A stretch of 64,000 nt of DNA from an uncultured Pseudomonadota bacterium (GCA_902494875.1 CABUUO010000001.1:1-64000), one strand, 5' to 3'; positions 17,939-27,305 are shown, counted from the stretch's first letter. A program made the numbers and translations. The notes: a model not told the origin generated them from the letters alone.

Positions 17939-17967
17939 AAGATTGCCGTTGTGAAACGGCAATCTTT
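17939..17967 (+). terminator. Strong rho-independent terminator
   Basis: 12-bp perfect stem AAGATTGCCGTT / AACGGCAATCTT with a 4-base loop and a T run. Confidence 0.9.
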
Positions 17968-18001
17968 TTGGTTTTAAAGACTGACAATATAATATTATTA
18001 A

Positions 18002-18041
18002 AAAAAAGGCTGCCCAACAAAAATGTTTAGCAGCCTTTTTT
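18002..18041. terminator. Bidirectional terminator
   Basis: AAAAAGGCTGC / GCAGCCTTTTT stem with a 16-base loop. It probably ends the leftward Cys-rich gene. A second 7-bp hairpin (GACAGGC / GCCTGTC, 18051-18079) lies between them. Confidence 0.75.
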
Positions 18042-18092
18042 CGGCAGATTGACAGGCCTAAATGCTAAGTAAGCCTGTCTTGGGTAAAGGTG

Positions 18093-18479
18093 TCAATCAA
18101 TGCATTTACTGCACAGATAATTGTCTTCCTGAACGTCTATGTTACATTCTTTATAATTTTTATCATAACCGGGAGCGCATTCGCTTTCAACGCATTTATA
18201 CCATCCGGCACAACCGGAGCAGGAACTCAGTTCGGATCCGGCCGGACAACTGCCGATATCGGGCGAATATCCCGGACATTGGTTCGGACAGGAATCTGCG
18301 CTTATATTTTCGGGTGTATCCGAAGCAGGAATTCCTTCCGAATATCCGGATACTTCGGCAGAATCACCAATGGTCTTGTCTTTCCATTCGTATTCGTTCA
18401 GCGGCGTGATACCGGCGGTAACACTTCCCGCATTTAAAATCAGGGATGTAAGGCAGATTAAAACAAAATTTGTTTTCAT
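18093..18479 (-). CDS. Secreted cysteine-rich small protein
   Basis: A 128-residue precursor with a clear Sec signal peptide (KTNFVLICLTSLILNAGSVTA, cleavage near residue 22). The mature part has a polar linker and then ten cysteines within about 70 residues, in CPxxCPGY, CPAG, CxxC and CAPGY-type spacings like a disulfide-bonded, EGF-like or granulin-like module. The cell location should be periplasmic or extracellular. An AAGGAAAGAG ribosome binding site supports the start. Function unknown. Proteins of this style are often species-specific secreted factors, but that is inference. It is divergent from comEC, and a palindrome lies between the two. Confidence 0.75.
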   Translation of the reverse strand: MKTNFVLICLTSLILNAGSVTAGITPLNEYEWKDKTIGDSAEVSGYSEGIPASDTPENISADSCPNQCPGYSPDIGSCPAGSELSSCSGCAGWYKCVESECAPGYDKNYKECNIDVQEDNYLCSKCID

Positions 18480-18573
18480 TGCTCTTTCCTTGTAGAACTT
18501 AATTTATTCCAGTCTATGGCGAAAAGAGTTAAATTTTTGCAAATAAGATTAAAATTGTTGTTTGATATTTGTT

Positions 18574-18602
18574 TAAACCGGTTTATTTCATTGAATTATA
18601 AT
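18574..18602 (+). promoter_or_regulatory. 12-bp palindrome upstream of a TATAAT, comEC control region
   Basis: TAAACCGGTTTA (18574-18585) is a perfect 12-bp palindrome ending 11 bp before TATAAT (18597-18602), so it covers the -35 position of the presumed comEC promoter. It could be an operator for comEC or for the divergent secreted protein. Confidence 0.4.
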
Positions 18603-18618
18603 CTGAAACGAGCGTTGT

Positions 18619-20676
18619 ATGTATCGGTTTTTAAATAATATTTCGGAAAATTTCAATAAAGAACAGAATCGCTGGTCATTGTGGGTTCCGGTGCTGTTTG
18701 GCGCGGGGATCGGCATATATTTTCTGCTGCCCGGCGAAATCTCCATTTGGTGGAGTCTGGCGCTTATTGAGCTGATGATTGTTTTGGCGGTTTGGTTCAG
18801 ATACAATACGGGGTTTTTAACTTTTCTTGCGATATTTTCGATGGTGGTGCTTGGATTTGCCGACATTCAGCTGAAGGCGGCTTATCTTAACGGTGAAAAG
18901 GGGCTTCAAAACGAAGAAAAACTTTATGTCAGCGGCAGAATTGAAAAAATCGGTTTCAATTATCGGGGAAACCAACGGCTGATTTTAAGCGATGCTACAA
19001 ATTTTGACCGCAATCGGGATTTGGGAACGGTACGTGTCAGCCTGCGCAGCAAAAGTTCGCCGTTTAAGGTTGGCGAGTGCGTGGAAATGGTGGCGCAGCT
19101 GATGCCTTTGTCGAAACCGGTGCTGCCGGGCGGATATCAGTTTGACCGCAAGGCCTATTTTGAAGGGCTTGACGCCAGCGGTTACGCCATCAGCGAAGTC
19201 TTGCCCATTGACTGCATGGGGGAGCCTTCTTTTTCCAATCGTTTTCGCTATGCCGTGGATGAACTCCGCGGCAGGATTATCCGGCATATAAGAAGCGTTC
19301 TGCCGTCGGATCAGGCTTCGGTTACGGCGGCGATCGTGGCCGGCGAACAAGGTGTTATCAGCCGCAAAATCATTCAGAATTACCGGGATTCCGGGTTGGC
19401 GCATTTTCTGTCCATTTCGGGGCTGCATATGACGATGATTGCAGGGTTGATGTTTTTTCTGGTGCGGTTGGTTATTGCTTTTGTGCCGCCGCTGGCTCTA
19501 CGCTGTGATTCAAAGAAAATTTCGGCAGTTTTTGCCATTTTGATCAGCGTTTTTTATCTGTTTATTTCGGGTGCGGAAATTCCGGCACAACGGGCTTTCA
19601 TTATGAATTTTATCGTGGTTCTGGGCATTATGCTCGGGCGCCGTGCCATTTCAATGAAGACGATTTCGCTGGCGGCGTTGCTGGTTTTGGTCTTTACGCC
19701 GCAGGCTCTGATCGGCGCGAGTTTTCAGATGTCTTTTGCCGCGGTTATTGCCTTGATAGCCTTTTATGAAAAATATGCCGGTTCTCTGCACCGTTTTTTG
19801 AGCGGAAACGATAAGGAACAGACATTTCTGCTTAAAACGGTAAAAATCGTCTGGGTTTATATTGCCGGCATTTTGGTGTCTGATTTGGTTGCCAGTTTGG
19901 CGACAATGCCTTTTGCTGTTTATCATTTTAACAAAATATCCGTTTATACGACGCTGGCGAACCTTTTGGCGGGGCCGGTGATTGGTTTGGTCATTATGCC
20001 GTTTGTCCTGATAGCTCTGCTGTTGATGCCGTTGGGACTCGATTATTGGCCGCTGCGGCTGGTCGGTTGGGGAATAGGCCTGGTGAACGATATTACGGCT
20101 TATGTCGCTTCTCTGCCCAATGCCGGGTATCAGGTCTTGTCGATGCCTTTATGGGGTTTGCTGTTTATCGTGTTCGGCGGCTTATGGCTGTGTCTGTGGC
20201 AAGAGGCGTGGCGGAAATGGGGATGGCTTTTGGTTGCGGCCGGAATGTTCAGCATTTTTACGGTCAGAGTTCCCGACGTTATCGTGGATGCAGAAGCGGA
20301 CTTGCTGGCGGTGAAGGACAATCAGGGCGAACTGGTTATTCTGCCGTCGCGCGGCAATTATTTTGCCAAGCAGATGTGGCTGGAAAAAACGGCCAACAAA
20401 AAACTGGATGATAAGAAAAACAAGCTGATTAAAAAAATTTACAAAGGTGCAACCGTTGACAAAAAATGGCTGGATTTGGAATGCAACGACGAGTATTGTC
20501 TCTACAAGAGGCGAATCAAATATTTCAAAGACCACAGATTGGAGGTTGACGGAAAGCCTTTTGACGCCTCACAGGCTGCCGGCGCCGTTTTTTATCTGGA
20601 CGGAGAAAAAGTAAAAGTTAAGACCGTGCGCGACGATATCGGTGTAAGATATTGGAACAGCGTTGTTTCTAGATAG
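18619..20676 (+). CDS. comEC: ComEC/Rec2 family DNA-uptake channel protein
   Basis: A 685-residue polytopic membrane protein. An N-terminal soluble OB-like domain (about 60-190, DUF4131 type) lies between the first membrane segments. The competence domain follows with its signature HFLSISGLHMTMIAGLMFF near residue 260 and SFQMSFAAVIALIAFYEKY. About ten membrane helices are visible. The metallo-beta-lactamase nuclease domain that ends Gram-positive ComEC is absent. The last 140 residues instead form a small soluble region with no HxHxDH motif, as in alphaproteobacterial relatives. Expected role: transport of single-stranded DNA across the inner membrane. Its end overlaps the convergent downstream gene by 8 bp. 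Confidence 0.9.
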   Translation: MYRFLNNISENFNKEQNRWSLWVPVLFGAGIGIYFLLPGEISIWWSLALIELMIVLAVWFRYNTGFLTFLAIFSMVVLGFADIQLKAAYLNGEKGLQNEEKLYVSGRIEKIGFNYRGNQRLILSDATNFDRNRDLGTVRVSLRSKSSPFKVGECVEMVAQLMPLSKPVLPGGYQFDRKAYFEGLDASGYAISEVLPIDCMGEPSFSNRFRYAVDELRGRIIRHIRSVLPSDQASVTAAIVAGEQGVISRKIIQNYRDSGLAHFLSISGLHMTMIAGLMFFLVRLVIAFVPPLALRCDSKKISAVFAILISVFYLFISGAEIPAQRAFIMNFIVVLGIMLGRRAISMKTISLAALLVLVFTPQALIGASFQMSFAAVIALIAFYEKYAGSLHRFLSGNDKEQTFLLKTVKIVWVYIAGILVSDLVASLATMPFAVYHFNKISVYTTLANLLAGPVIGLVIMPFVLIALLLMPLGLDYWPLRLVGWGIGLVNDITAYVASLPNAGYQVLSMPLWGLLFIVFGGLWLCLWQEAWRKWGWLLVAAGMFSIFTVRVPDVIVDAEADLLAVKDNQGELVILPSRGNYFAKQMWLEKTANKKLDDKKNKLIKKIYKGATVDKKWLDLECNDEYCLYKRRIKYFKDHRLEVDGKPFDASQAAGAVFYLDGEKVKVKTVRDDIGVRYWNSVVSR

Positions 20677-22573
20677 AGGGAAGCGTTTCGCTTTCCAACA
20701 GTTCAAGGTTTTTCAGAAAAATCTGCGAAGCCTGGTAGCAGATTGCCGCATCCCAGCCCAAATGGGAGTTGACGCCGGGTAAAAAGGCAAAATCGGCACG
20801 GCCGCGCAAGGTGGTGACGGCCTGATAAGCTTCGGGTTTTTTCCAGATATCGGTCAGGGTACCGTTGGCCTTGTAGGGAATGCTGCCGTCGATTTTTATG
20901 CCGGTGATGCCTGCATAGCTGCGTTTGATATATTCTTCTTCTCCGTTAAGACAGGTTTTTATCAGGTTGCTTTCTTCGGGTGTGATATGTTTGCGGCCGC
21001 GGCATTCGTTTAGCAGTTTGTTGAGCATTTTGCCGAAAGCCAAAGCGGCGTATGAAACCGGCAGTCCCCATTGAGCCGAAGTCTTTTCGGAAAAACCTTT
21101 CTGGCGAAGGATGTAGTCCTTGACTGAGGAAACGGAACCGCCGTATTTTTCAATTTGGGCAATACGTTCCCGCTTGCCAAAATAAAAACGTCCGCTTTGG
21201 TTGTCTAACAGCAGATCCGAATTCAGATTCAGGTAACTGTCGCATGAATCTATGTCTTTGTTGTCTATGCGGCATTGGAACCGGTTGTAGCGTCTGGCGC
21301 CGAATTCTCCAAGCAAATTGTCCTGAAATACTTTCAGAGTTTCAAGACGTTTTTTTATGTTCTCGTAAATGTTTCCGTCGGAACTCAAATCTATGTCGGA
21401 GGCAGCCAACATGACGGAAGACGCGTCGATGCGTTTGATTTCGCGAAATTCGTTTAGGTAGTTTTCCGCGATGTTTTTTTGCGATGCGGCAATGTATTGT
21501 TTCAGTTTGGAAGGGTTTTCCAGCAAGGGTTCAAGCCGGAATTTTTCAAGCAGCTTTTTTTCGGCCTGGAGAAATTTGTTCAGTATGGGCAGTTCAAAGT
21601 GAAGACGAAGCAGCAGTTCGTTCATTTTCTGGAAAGCCTCAATGACGCAGGCGCAATCCCAGTTTATGCCGCCGGAAAAGGCGATTTCTTCCCAAGGGCC
21701 GCAGCTGGAGGGAGAGGGACCCAGCACATAAAGATAGTGCGTGAGCTGTACGACGGTTTGGATAATTTGCGGTGAAATGAGTTTGAATTTCGGGCGGGGG
21801 TTTTCCAAAAGCTGTAAAATACTTTGGGCAAATCCGTACAACAGTGCAGCATGAGATTCTGTGCGTTGGTTCATGTGCCAGTTTTTGTCTCTGGTCAGAA
21901 AGCCGTTTTTATCCATCCAGAAAACATGGCTTATACCGAGGTTTTTTTTGTAATTTTGCGGAACGTTGAAAATGGCGGCAAAGGCATTTTGTTCTTCCGG
22001 CGCGCTGTATGCCTCGGCCCAAGCCTGCAGCCCCGGCCACAGTTCCGCAGCGTAACGTTCGCTGATGAGAGGCAGCATTGCGGCATGGTCGCGCGGCCAT
22101 TTTCTGGTCATGTGCAGGCTTCCGGCCTGTTCGGTGACTTTGGGAATATGATGTTCAAAGCTAAGGCTGAAAACACCGCGGTTGCAGCCCAGTTTGAACA
22201 GTTTTTGAAAACTTTCAAAATCGAATTTCTTTTGCAGATGTTTATAAACAAGGTTGTTGTTAACTTTGAATACGGTTTTGCTCCGATCACGGCGGTAATG
22301 GGAAAGCTGGTGGATGTTTTGCGGGTAAACCGTTGCCTCCAGCATGGCGCTCAGGGTATTTTGCAGCGCGGTGCGGTTTTCTTCGCGGTTTAGAAATTCA
22401 AAGTCGGGCGTGCCGTTTTTTAACAGACCGGAGTTGCAACGGCGACTGCCGAGGAATTCTTCAAGCTCAAAAAACAATGCCAGGTGTCTGGGTGCCGAAA
22501 GCGGCTCTCCGGAGGCTAAGACCTCAATCATTCGGATGATAAATCTTTTTTTATCGTTCAAATATTGAGGCAT
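20669..22573 (-). CDS. Unknown protein, possibly six-hairpin (GH15-like) fold
   Basis: A 634-residue soluble protein, mostly helical by appearance, with no signal peptide. Two stretches, RKWPRDHAAML at about 157-167 and CGPWEEIAFSGGINWD at about 291-306, recall the acid-containing loops of glucoamylase/phosphorylase-kinase-like (alpha/alpha)6 proteins, and the ending LPGVNSHLGWDAAICYQA fits such a barrel. This is a resemblance, not a confirmed match, and the true activity is unknown. It lies 18 bp downstream of prfC on the same strand, so the two are probably cotranscribed. Its end overlaps comEC tail to tail. Confidence 0.6.
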   Translation of the reverse strand: MPQYLNDKKRFIIRMIEVLASGEPLSAPRHLALFFELEEFLGSRRCNSGLLKNGTPDFEFLNREENRTALQNTLSAMLEATVYPQNIHQLSHYRRDRSKTVFKVNNNLVYKHLQKKFDFESFQKLFKLGCNRGVFSLSFEHHIPKVTEQAGSLHMTRKWPRDHAAMLPLISERYAAELWPGLQAWAEAYSAPEEQNAFAAIFNVPQNYKKNLGISHVFWMDKNGFLTRDKNWHMNQRTESHAALLYGFAQSILQLLENPRPKFKLISPQIIQTVVQLTHYLYVLGPSPSSCGPWEEIAFSGGINWDCACVIEAFQKMNELLLRLHFELPILNKFLQAEKKLLEKFRLEPLLENPSKLKQYIAASQKNIAENYLNEFREIKRIDASSVMLAASDIDLSSDGNIYENIKKRLETLKVFQDNLLGEFGARRYNRFQCRIDNKDIDSCDSYLNLNSDLLLDNQSGRFYFGKRERIAQIEKYGGSVSSVKDYILRQKGFSEKTSAQWGLPVSYAALAFGKMLNKLLNECRGRKHITPEESNLIKTCLNGEEEYIKRSYAGITGIKIDGSIPYKANGTLTDIWKKPEAYQAVTTLRGRADFAFLPGVNSHLGWDAAICYQASQIFLKNLELLESETLPSI

Positions 22574-22591
22574 AAACTTCTCCCGAACCGC

Positions 22592-24172
22592 TTAAAAAAT
22601 CTGTTCTCTGGTTTTGCTTAAAACAATGTCGGGAAAATCTTCCTGAGCTTTGTTCAGGTGCCAGGCGTTACGAGCCAGAAAAACGTCGGCGCCGTCGTGA
22701 TCGTTAGCAAGGCTGGCCTGATTGGCATCAATAAACTTTTTAAGTTTTTGTTTGTCCGGGCAGTCAATCCAACGGGCGGTGTAATACTGTGTGGGTTCAA
22801 AGGCTACCGGGATATTGAACTCCGAGCGGATGCGGTCTGCAATTACTTCAAACTGCAAAACGCCGACGACGCCGACAATCCATTCGGAGCCGACGACTGG
22901 TTTGAATACGGATGCGCCGCCTTCTTCGGCAATTTGCTGCAATGCCGCTCCGAGGTGTTTTGATTTCAGCGGATCCAGTGCCCGGACCGATTTTAAGAGT
23001 TCCGGCGCAAAGCTCGGAATACCGGTGAAGTGAAGCTTTTCGCCTTCGGTCATGGTGTCGCCGATGCGCAGCTGTCCGTGGTTGGGAATACCAATGATGT
23101 CGCCGGCGTAGGCGTCTTCAGCCAGTTCGCGTTCCTGAGCCAGAAACATAACCGGCGTGGGAATTTTTATGCCTTTGCCGGTTCTGACCTGATTTAAGGT
23201 CATGCCGCGTTTGAAATGGCCAGAACAAATGCGCATGAAGGCAATGCGGTCACGGTGCTTAGGATCCATGTTGGCCTGGATTTTGAAGACAAAGCCGGTA
23301 ACTTTGTTTTCATCGGGACCGACGGTACGCTCCGCTGCCGGACGAGGGCGTGGCGCCGGTGCAATTTTATGCAATCCTTCCAGGACTTCGCGAACACCGA
23401 AGTTGTTGATTGCACTGCCAAAAAAGACGGGGGTCTGAATGCCGGCCAGATAAGATTCCAGATTGAACTCAGGGCAAAGCTCTTTAATCATGGATACGTC
23501 TTCCCGCAGTTTGGCGACAGCATGCGCCGGCAGCAGACGGTCAAGTTTTTCGTCGTCAAGCCCTTTGCAGGTTTCAATGGTAGAATTGATTTGGGATTTG
23601 TCGCCGTTTTTGTTCATCAGGATGAGCTGGTCATTCAACAGATCGTAACAGCCGAGAAAGTCTTTGCCCATGCCGATCGGCCAACTGGCGGGCGTGACTT
23701 CCAGAGCCAGCGTTTTTTCGATATCGTCAAGCAGGCAGAAGGGATCCAGTCCTTCGCGGTCCAGCTTGTTGATAAAGGTCAGGATAGGGACGTCACGCAG
23801 GCGGCAGACTTCAAACAGTTTTTTTGTCTGAGCTTCAATGCCTTTGGCCGAATCGAGAACCATAACGGCAGAATCCACGGCGGTCAGCACACGATAAGTG
23901 TCTTCGGAAAAGTCTTCATGTCCCGGCGTGTCCAGAAGGTTGAAAGTAATACCTTCATATTCAAAATTCATTACCGACGAAGCGACGGAAATACCTCGTT
24001 CCTGCTCAACTTTCATCCAGTCGGAGCGGGCGTGCCGGTTCTCGCCTCTGGCTTTGACGGCGCCGGCCTGTTGGATGGCGCCTCCAAACAACAGGAGTTT
24101 TTCGGTCAGGGTCGTTTTGCCGGCGTCAGGGTGTGATATAATCGCAAAACATTTGCGTATATTGGGAGTCAT
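22592..24172 (-). CDS. prfC: Peptide chain release factor 3
   Basis: RF3, 526 residues, a translational GTPase that speeds release of RF1/RF2 after termination. The G domain has the P-loop SHPDAGKTTLTEK at about 14-26, the switch region RGISVASSVMNFEY, DTPGHEDF (G3) and NKLDREG (G4). The Q-x-A-G-A-V-K-A-R segment after the P-loop is specific to RF3. Length is standard. It is the first gene of a pair with the unknown 634-residue protein. A hairpin lies further upstream, behind the lipoprotein gene. Confidence 0.96.
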   Translation of the reverse strand: MTPNIRKCFAIISHPDAGKTTLTEKLLLFGGAIQQAGAVKARGENRHARSDWMKVEQERGISVASSVMNFEYEGITFNLLDTPGHEDFSEDTYRVLTAVDSAVMVLDSAKGIEAQTKKLFEVCRLRDVPILTFINKLDREGLDPFCLLDDIEKTLALEVTPASWPIGMGKDFLGCYDLLNDQLILMNKNGDKSQINSTIETCKGLDDEKLDRLLPAHAVAKLREDVSMIKELCPEFNLESYLAGIQTPVFFGSAINNFGVREVLEGLHKIAPAPRPRPAAERTVGPDENKVTGFVFKIQANMDPKHRDRIAFMRICSGHFKRGMTLNQVRTGKGIKIPTPVMFLAQERELAEDAYAGDIIGIPNHGQLRIGDTMTEGEKLHFTGIPSFAPELLKSVRALDPLKSKHLGAALQQIAEEGGASVFKPVVGSEWIVGVVGVLQFEVIADRIRSEFNIPVAFEPTQYYTARWIDCPDKQKLKKFIDANQASLANDHDGADVFLARNAWHLNKAQEDFPDIVLSKTREQIF

Positions 24173-24247
24173 TGTTCAATTACCTTATTATTTTTGAAAA
24201 TCTGTGCTGAAAATAACAGATTGAGAAAAGTTTTCAATAAAATTCTT

Positions 24248-24267
24248 AACCACCCCGGAGGGTGGTT
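24248..24267 (-). terminator. Hairpin after the lipoprotein gene
   Basis: Perfect AACCACCC / GGGTGGTT stem with a 4-base loop. On the minus strand it follows the lipoprotein stop codon by 24 bp. The T run is weak. Confidence 0.55.
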
Positions 24268-24291
24268 GAAAATATATAATGTTATGTTTTT

Positions 24292-25563
24292 TTAAAACGG
24301 GCTGCTGACCGGCGGCAAAAGCGGGGTCGGTGCCGGAGATGCGTCCGGTGGCGTTTGCGAAATCGGTGTCGTTTCCGTTATAGTCGTCTGCGTTTCTATA
24401 ACTTCTTTGGGTGCGTTTTCAGCCGAAGGAACGACCGGTGACGCATCTGCGGACTTTGCGGCAGAAGCCGGCTGTTTGGCGGCAGGCCGAGACGTTTCGA
24501 CTTTTTTCTCGGCGCGGTTGATGCCCAGATATTTTTCAATGGCTTTCTGCTCTCTTTGTTTTTCTTTGGAGGTAATCAGGTTCAGATCGTATAAAACTTC
24601 CAGCTTACGGAGATCTTTGGCCGCGCCCATTATGTCTTTGGACGGCGTTTTGTTCCGCATTCTCTGGCGCGGGGTCGGCGGCAGCAGAGCTTCGATAATC
24701 AGATTGCGTTCGGCAGAAAACTCGCGAGGCGTGATGGCCCGAGCTTCTACCGCATCTTTCAAAACCGAAATCCGCTCAATAATGAGATCCGGAGAGGGAA
24801 CCTTGCGGTCAATGCCGTAGGCCGGTGCGGTGTGGGTGAGCGGCAGCAGGGCGCCGACGTTAGCCATGCGGGCGTTTAAAAACTCCTCTTTGGTAACCAA
24901 ATCTTTTTCAGCCAGTTCTTTTAAAATCAGAAAACGCGAAATCATATTTTGCTCATTGTCATCAAACAGCACTTCGACGGCTTTGATTTCTTCTTCGGAA
25001 CTGGGCCTGTTGTCGGCGGCCAGTTTCTTTTCTCTTAAAAACAGGGCTTCGGCGATGGCCGATTTGCTCTGGCGTTTGGCCGCTTCGTCACTGATGTTGA
25101 AAACCTTGGCTCCGTCTTTTTCCTCGACGACCAATTTGCTCTGTTTGACGTTGATCATGCGCAGTCTTTTTTTGGCAATGTCCGACATTTTTTCTGGTTT
25201 GCCGGTTTTGGAACCCAGAATGGTCGTCTCATTGCCGTTGAGGACAATCAAATCTTCATAATACTGGCGGGCGCGGTTGGGACGGCCGATCTGTTCATAG
25301 AGCATGCCGCCGACCATCAGGGCCTGAGGCTGTTTGGGATTAAGCTGCAGGGCGTTGACTATGTGTTCTTCGGCTTCGGGAAACTTGCCCTGAGAGTAGG
25401 CTACCGTGGCCAGATTGGCCTCTTCGGCCGCACGGTCGCTGAAAACCCAGATTGACTGTGCGGGCTCGCCGTTGTCCGTCGTTTTGAAAATTCCGCAAGA
25501 GCAGAGCAGTCCCGCAGTCGCCGCGGCCAAAAGAAAATTCTTTGTCAGATTTCTTGAAAACAC
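24292..25563 (-). CDS. Lipoprotein with TPR-like repeats
   Basis: A 423-residue envelope protein. From the GTG at 25563 the chain starts with basic residues, a hydrophobic stretch (NFLLAAATAGLL) and a lipobox-like LCSC, a proper lipoprotein signal. An AGGGAGA ribosome binding site lies 7 bp ahead of this GTG. The ATG at 25614 would put 17 polar residues before the signal, which is less likely. Residues about 35-125 hold TPR-like helices (AYSQGKFPEAEEHIVNALQL). The middle is charged and helical, with repeated KEEFLNARMANVGALLP / PREFSAERNLIIEALLP units, and the tail is rich in Pro, Ala and Ser. Likely an envelope scaffold. The specific role is unknown. Confidence 0.75.
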   Translation of the reverse strand: MFSRNLTKNFLLAAATAGLLCSCGIFKTTDNGEPAQSIWVFSDRAAEEANLATVAYSQGKFPEAEEHIVNALQLNPKQPQALMVGGMLYEQIGRPNRARQYYEDLIVLNGNETTILGSKTGKPEKMSDIAKKRLRMINVKQSKLVVEEKDGAKVFNISDEAAKRQSKSAIAEALFLREKKLAADNRPSSEEEIKAVEVLFDDNEQNMISRFLILKELAEKDLVTKEEFLNARMANVGALLPLTHTAPAYGIDRKVPSPDLIIERISVLKDAVEARAITPREFSAERNLIIEALLPPTPRQRMRNKTPSKDIMGAAKDLRKLEVLYDLNLITSKEKQREQKAIEKYLGINRAEKKVETSRPAAKQPASAAKSADASPVVPSAENAPKEVIETQTTITETTPISQTPPDASPAPTPLLPPVSSPF

Positions 25564-25724
25564 AAGAGTTCTCCCTGATTTTTTTCTAAAAATAGTTATC
25601 TCTGCGGGTATCATATAAAATATTAACTTATATTACAATAATTTTATTGGGTTTGTGAATTTAGTCTTGATTTAAAAATTTTTTTCTATAGTATGCAAGC
25701 AAAAGTGAATAAAAGCAAGAAGTT

Positions 25725-25809
25725 GCGAGCGTGGTGAAATTGGTAGACACGCCAGACTTAGGATCTGGTGCCGTGAGGTTTGAGAGTTCGAGTCTCTCCG
25801 CTCGCACCA
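25725..25809 (+). tRNA. tRNA-Leu (anticodon UAG)
   Basis: 85 bases with the acceptor stem GCGAGCG / CGCTCGC, discriminator A and an encoded CCA. The anticodon stem-loop is CCAGA-CTTAGGA-TCTGG with TAG in the loop, and the long variable arm is of leucine type (GTGCCGTGAGGTTTG region). A -10-like TATAGT lies at 25687-25692 and a TTGATT at 25667, with a short 14-bp spacer. It sits just before the trigger factor gene. Confidence 0.97.
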
Positions 25810-25862
25810 TCTTTTTTGTGGAGAAGATGGGCAACCCCAAACATTTTGAATAGAGAAAGCTA

Positions 25863-27284
25863 ATGAATGTTACTGAAATAAAATCCGAAGGTTTGAAAAA
25901 AGTTTTCAAAGTTACCGTTCCTTCAAGCGAATTTGCCAAACAGGTGGACGCGAAAATCAATAATATTGCCAAAACCGTAAAAATGCCGGGTTTCCGTGCA
26001 GGTAAGGCACCGGTGGCAATGATTAAACAGAAATATCAGGATGCCGTAAAAGGCGAAGCGCTGGAAGATTTGGTTCAGAAAACAACCGACGGCGTTATCA
26101 AAGAGCAGAAACTGCGCCCGGTTATGACTCCTGACGTTAAAATCACCGCTTTCAAAGACGGTGAAGACATTGAGTTTGAAGTATCCGTCGAAAATATGCC
26201 GGAAATCAAGTTTGACGGTCTGGATAAAATCAAACTCGAAAAACTGACGGCAGAAGTTCCGGCCGGAGAGGTCGACAAGGCTCTTAACTATTTGGCCGCT
26301 TCCCGCAAGGAAACCAGCAAAGTTGAAGAAAACCGTGCTGCCAAACAGGGCGAGACGGTTATGATTGATTTTGTCGGTTCGGTCGACGGCGTCGAATTTC
26401 AGGGCGGCAAAGGCGAGAACTATCCTCTTGAACTGGGTTCCGGTTCTTTCATTCCGGGGTTTGAAGATCAGCTGATCGGTAAAAAAGCCGGTGAAAAAGT
26501 TGACGTTAAGGTTAAATTCCCGGAAAATTACCATGCCAAAGATCTGGCCGGAAAAGATGCTGTATTTGCCGTTGAAATCAAAGAACTGCGCGAACCGAAA
26601 AATGTCGAAATCAATGACGAGTTTGCCAAGTCTTTGGGAGAAGAAAATCTGGATAAGCTGAAAAACGTCATTTCCGAACGTATTAAAGGCGATTATGAAG
26701 CCGCTTCCAAAATGAAGCTGAAGAGAGCTTTGCTGGACGCTTTGGATAAAGAATACAGCTTTGAGGTTCCGCAGTCGCTGGTTGATGCCGAGTACAAATC
26801 CATCGTTGACCAGTATGAGCAGGCCAAAAAGTATAATCAGCTGGACGAGAGCGAAAAAGCCAAGAGCGAAGACGAACTGATGGCCGAATATAAAGATATT
26901 GCCGTCCGCCGTGTCAAGCTCGGCCTGTTGTTGTCAGAAATCGGCCAGAACGCGAAAATCACGATTACGGCTGATGATATCAACAAGGCGATTATGAACG
27001 AAGCCCGCAAATATCCGGGACAGGAGAAAATGGTTTTTGACTACTATGTTAAAAACAAACAGGCTGTCGAATCTCTGAAAGCTCCGGTTTTTGAAGAAAA
27101 AATCGTAGATTATATTCTCGGTCAGGCCAAAGTAAGCGAAAAAGTTGTTTCCATTGAAGAGCTTTATGCTTTTGACGAAGACAAAAAAGAAACAAAAAAA
27201 ACGGCTAAAAAATCTGCTAAAAAAGAAGAAACAGCCGAAGTAAAAGAAACCAAGGCCAAGAAAGCAACCAAGAAAGCTTCTTAG
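25863..27284 (+). CDS. tig: Trigger factor, ribosome-bound chaperone
   Basis: A 473-residue chaperone with prolyl isomerase activity that binds nascent chains at the ribosome exit. The ribosome-docking signature GFRAGKAP is near residue 40. The FKBP-type domain (about 150-240) has VMIDFVGSVDGVEFQGG and SFIPGFEDQLIG. The rest is the helical arm-containing C-terminal domain. The final 40 residues are a lysine- and alanine-rich tail (KKTAKKSAKKEETAEVKE...), longer and more basic than in E. coli and likely disordered. It follows tRNA-Leu and ends at a terminator. The clpP-clpX pair, often next to tig, lies about 10 kb away here, beyond the glycan locus. Confidence 0.96.
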   Translation: MNVTEIKSEGLKKVFKVTVPSSEFAKQVDAKINNIAKTVKMPGFRAGKAPVAMIKQKYQDAVKGEALEDLVQKTTDGVIKEQKLRPVMTPDVKITAFKDGEDIEFEVSVENMPEIKFDGLDKIKLEKLTAEVPAGEVDKALNYLAASRKETSKVEENRAAKQGETVMIDFVGSVDGVEFQGGKGENYPLELGSGSFIPGFEDQLIGKKAGEKVDVKVKFPENYHAKDLAGKDAVFAVEIKELREPKNVEINDEFAKSLGEENLDKLKNVISERIKGDYEAASKMKLKRALLDALDKEYSFEVPQSLVDAEYKSIVDQYEQAKKYNQLDESEKAKSEDELMAEYKDIAVRRVKLGLLLSEIGQNAKITITADDINKAIMNEARKYPGQEKMVFDYYVKNKQAVESLKAPVFEEKIVDYILGQAKVSEKVVSIEELYAFDEDKKETKKTAKKSAKKEETAEVKETKAKKATKKAS

Positions 27285-27305
27285 TTTTTGGGAAAAACAA
27301 AACTT

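Noticed and set aside
17600..17962. A 120-residue frame opposite the small gene at 17610
   Set aside because: It includes the strong terminator hairpin, and the plus-strand gene has better promoter and terminator context.
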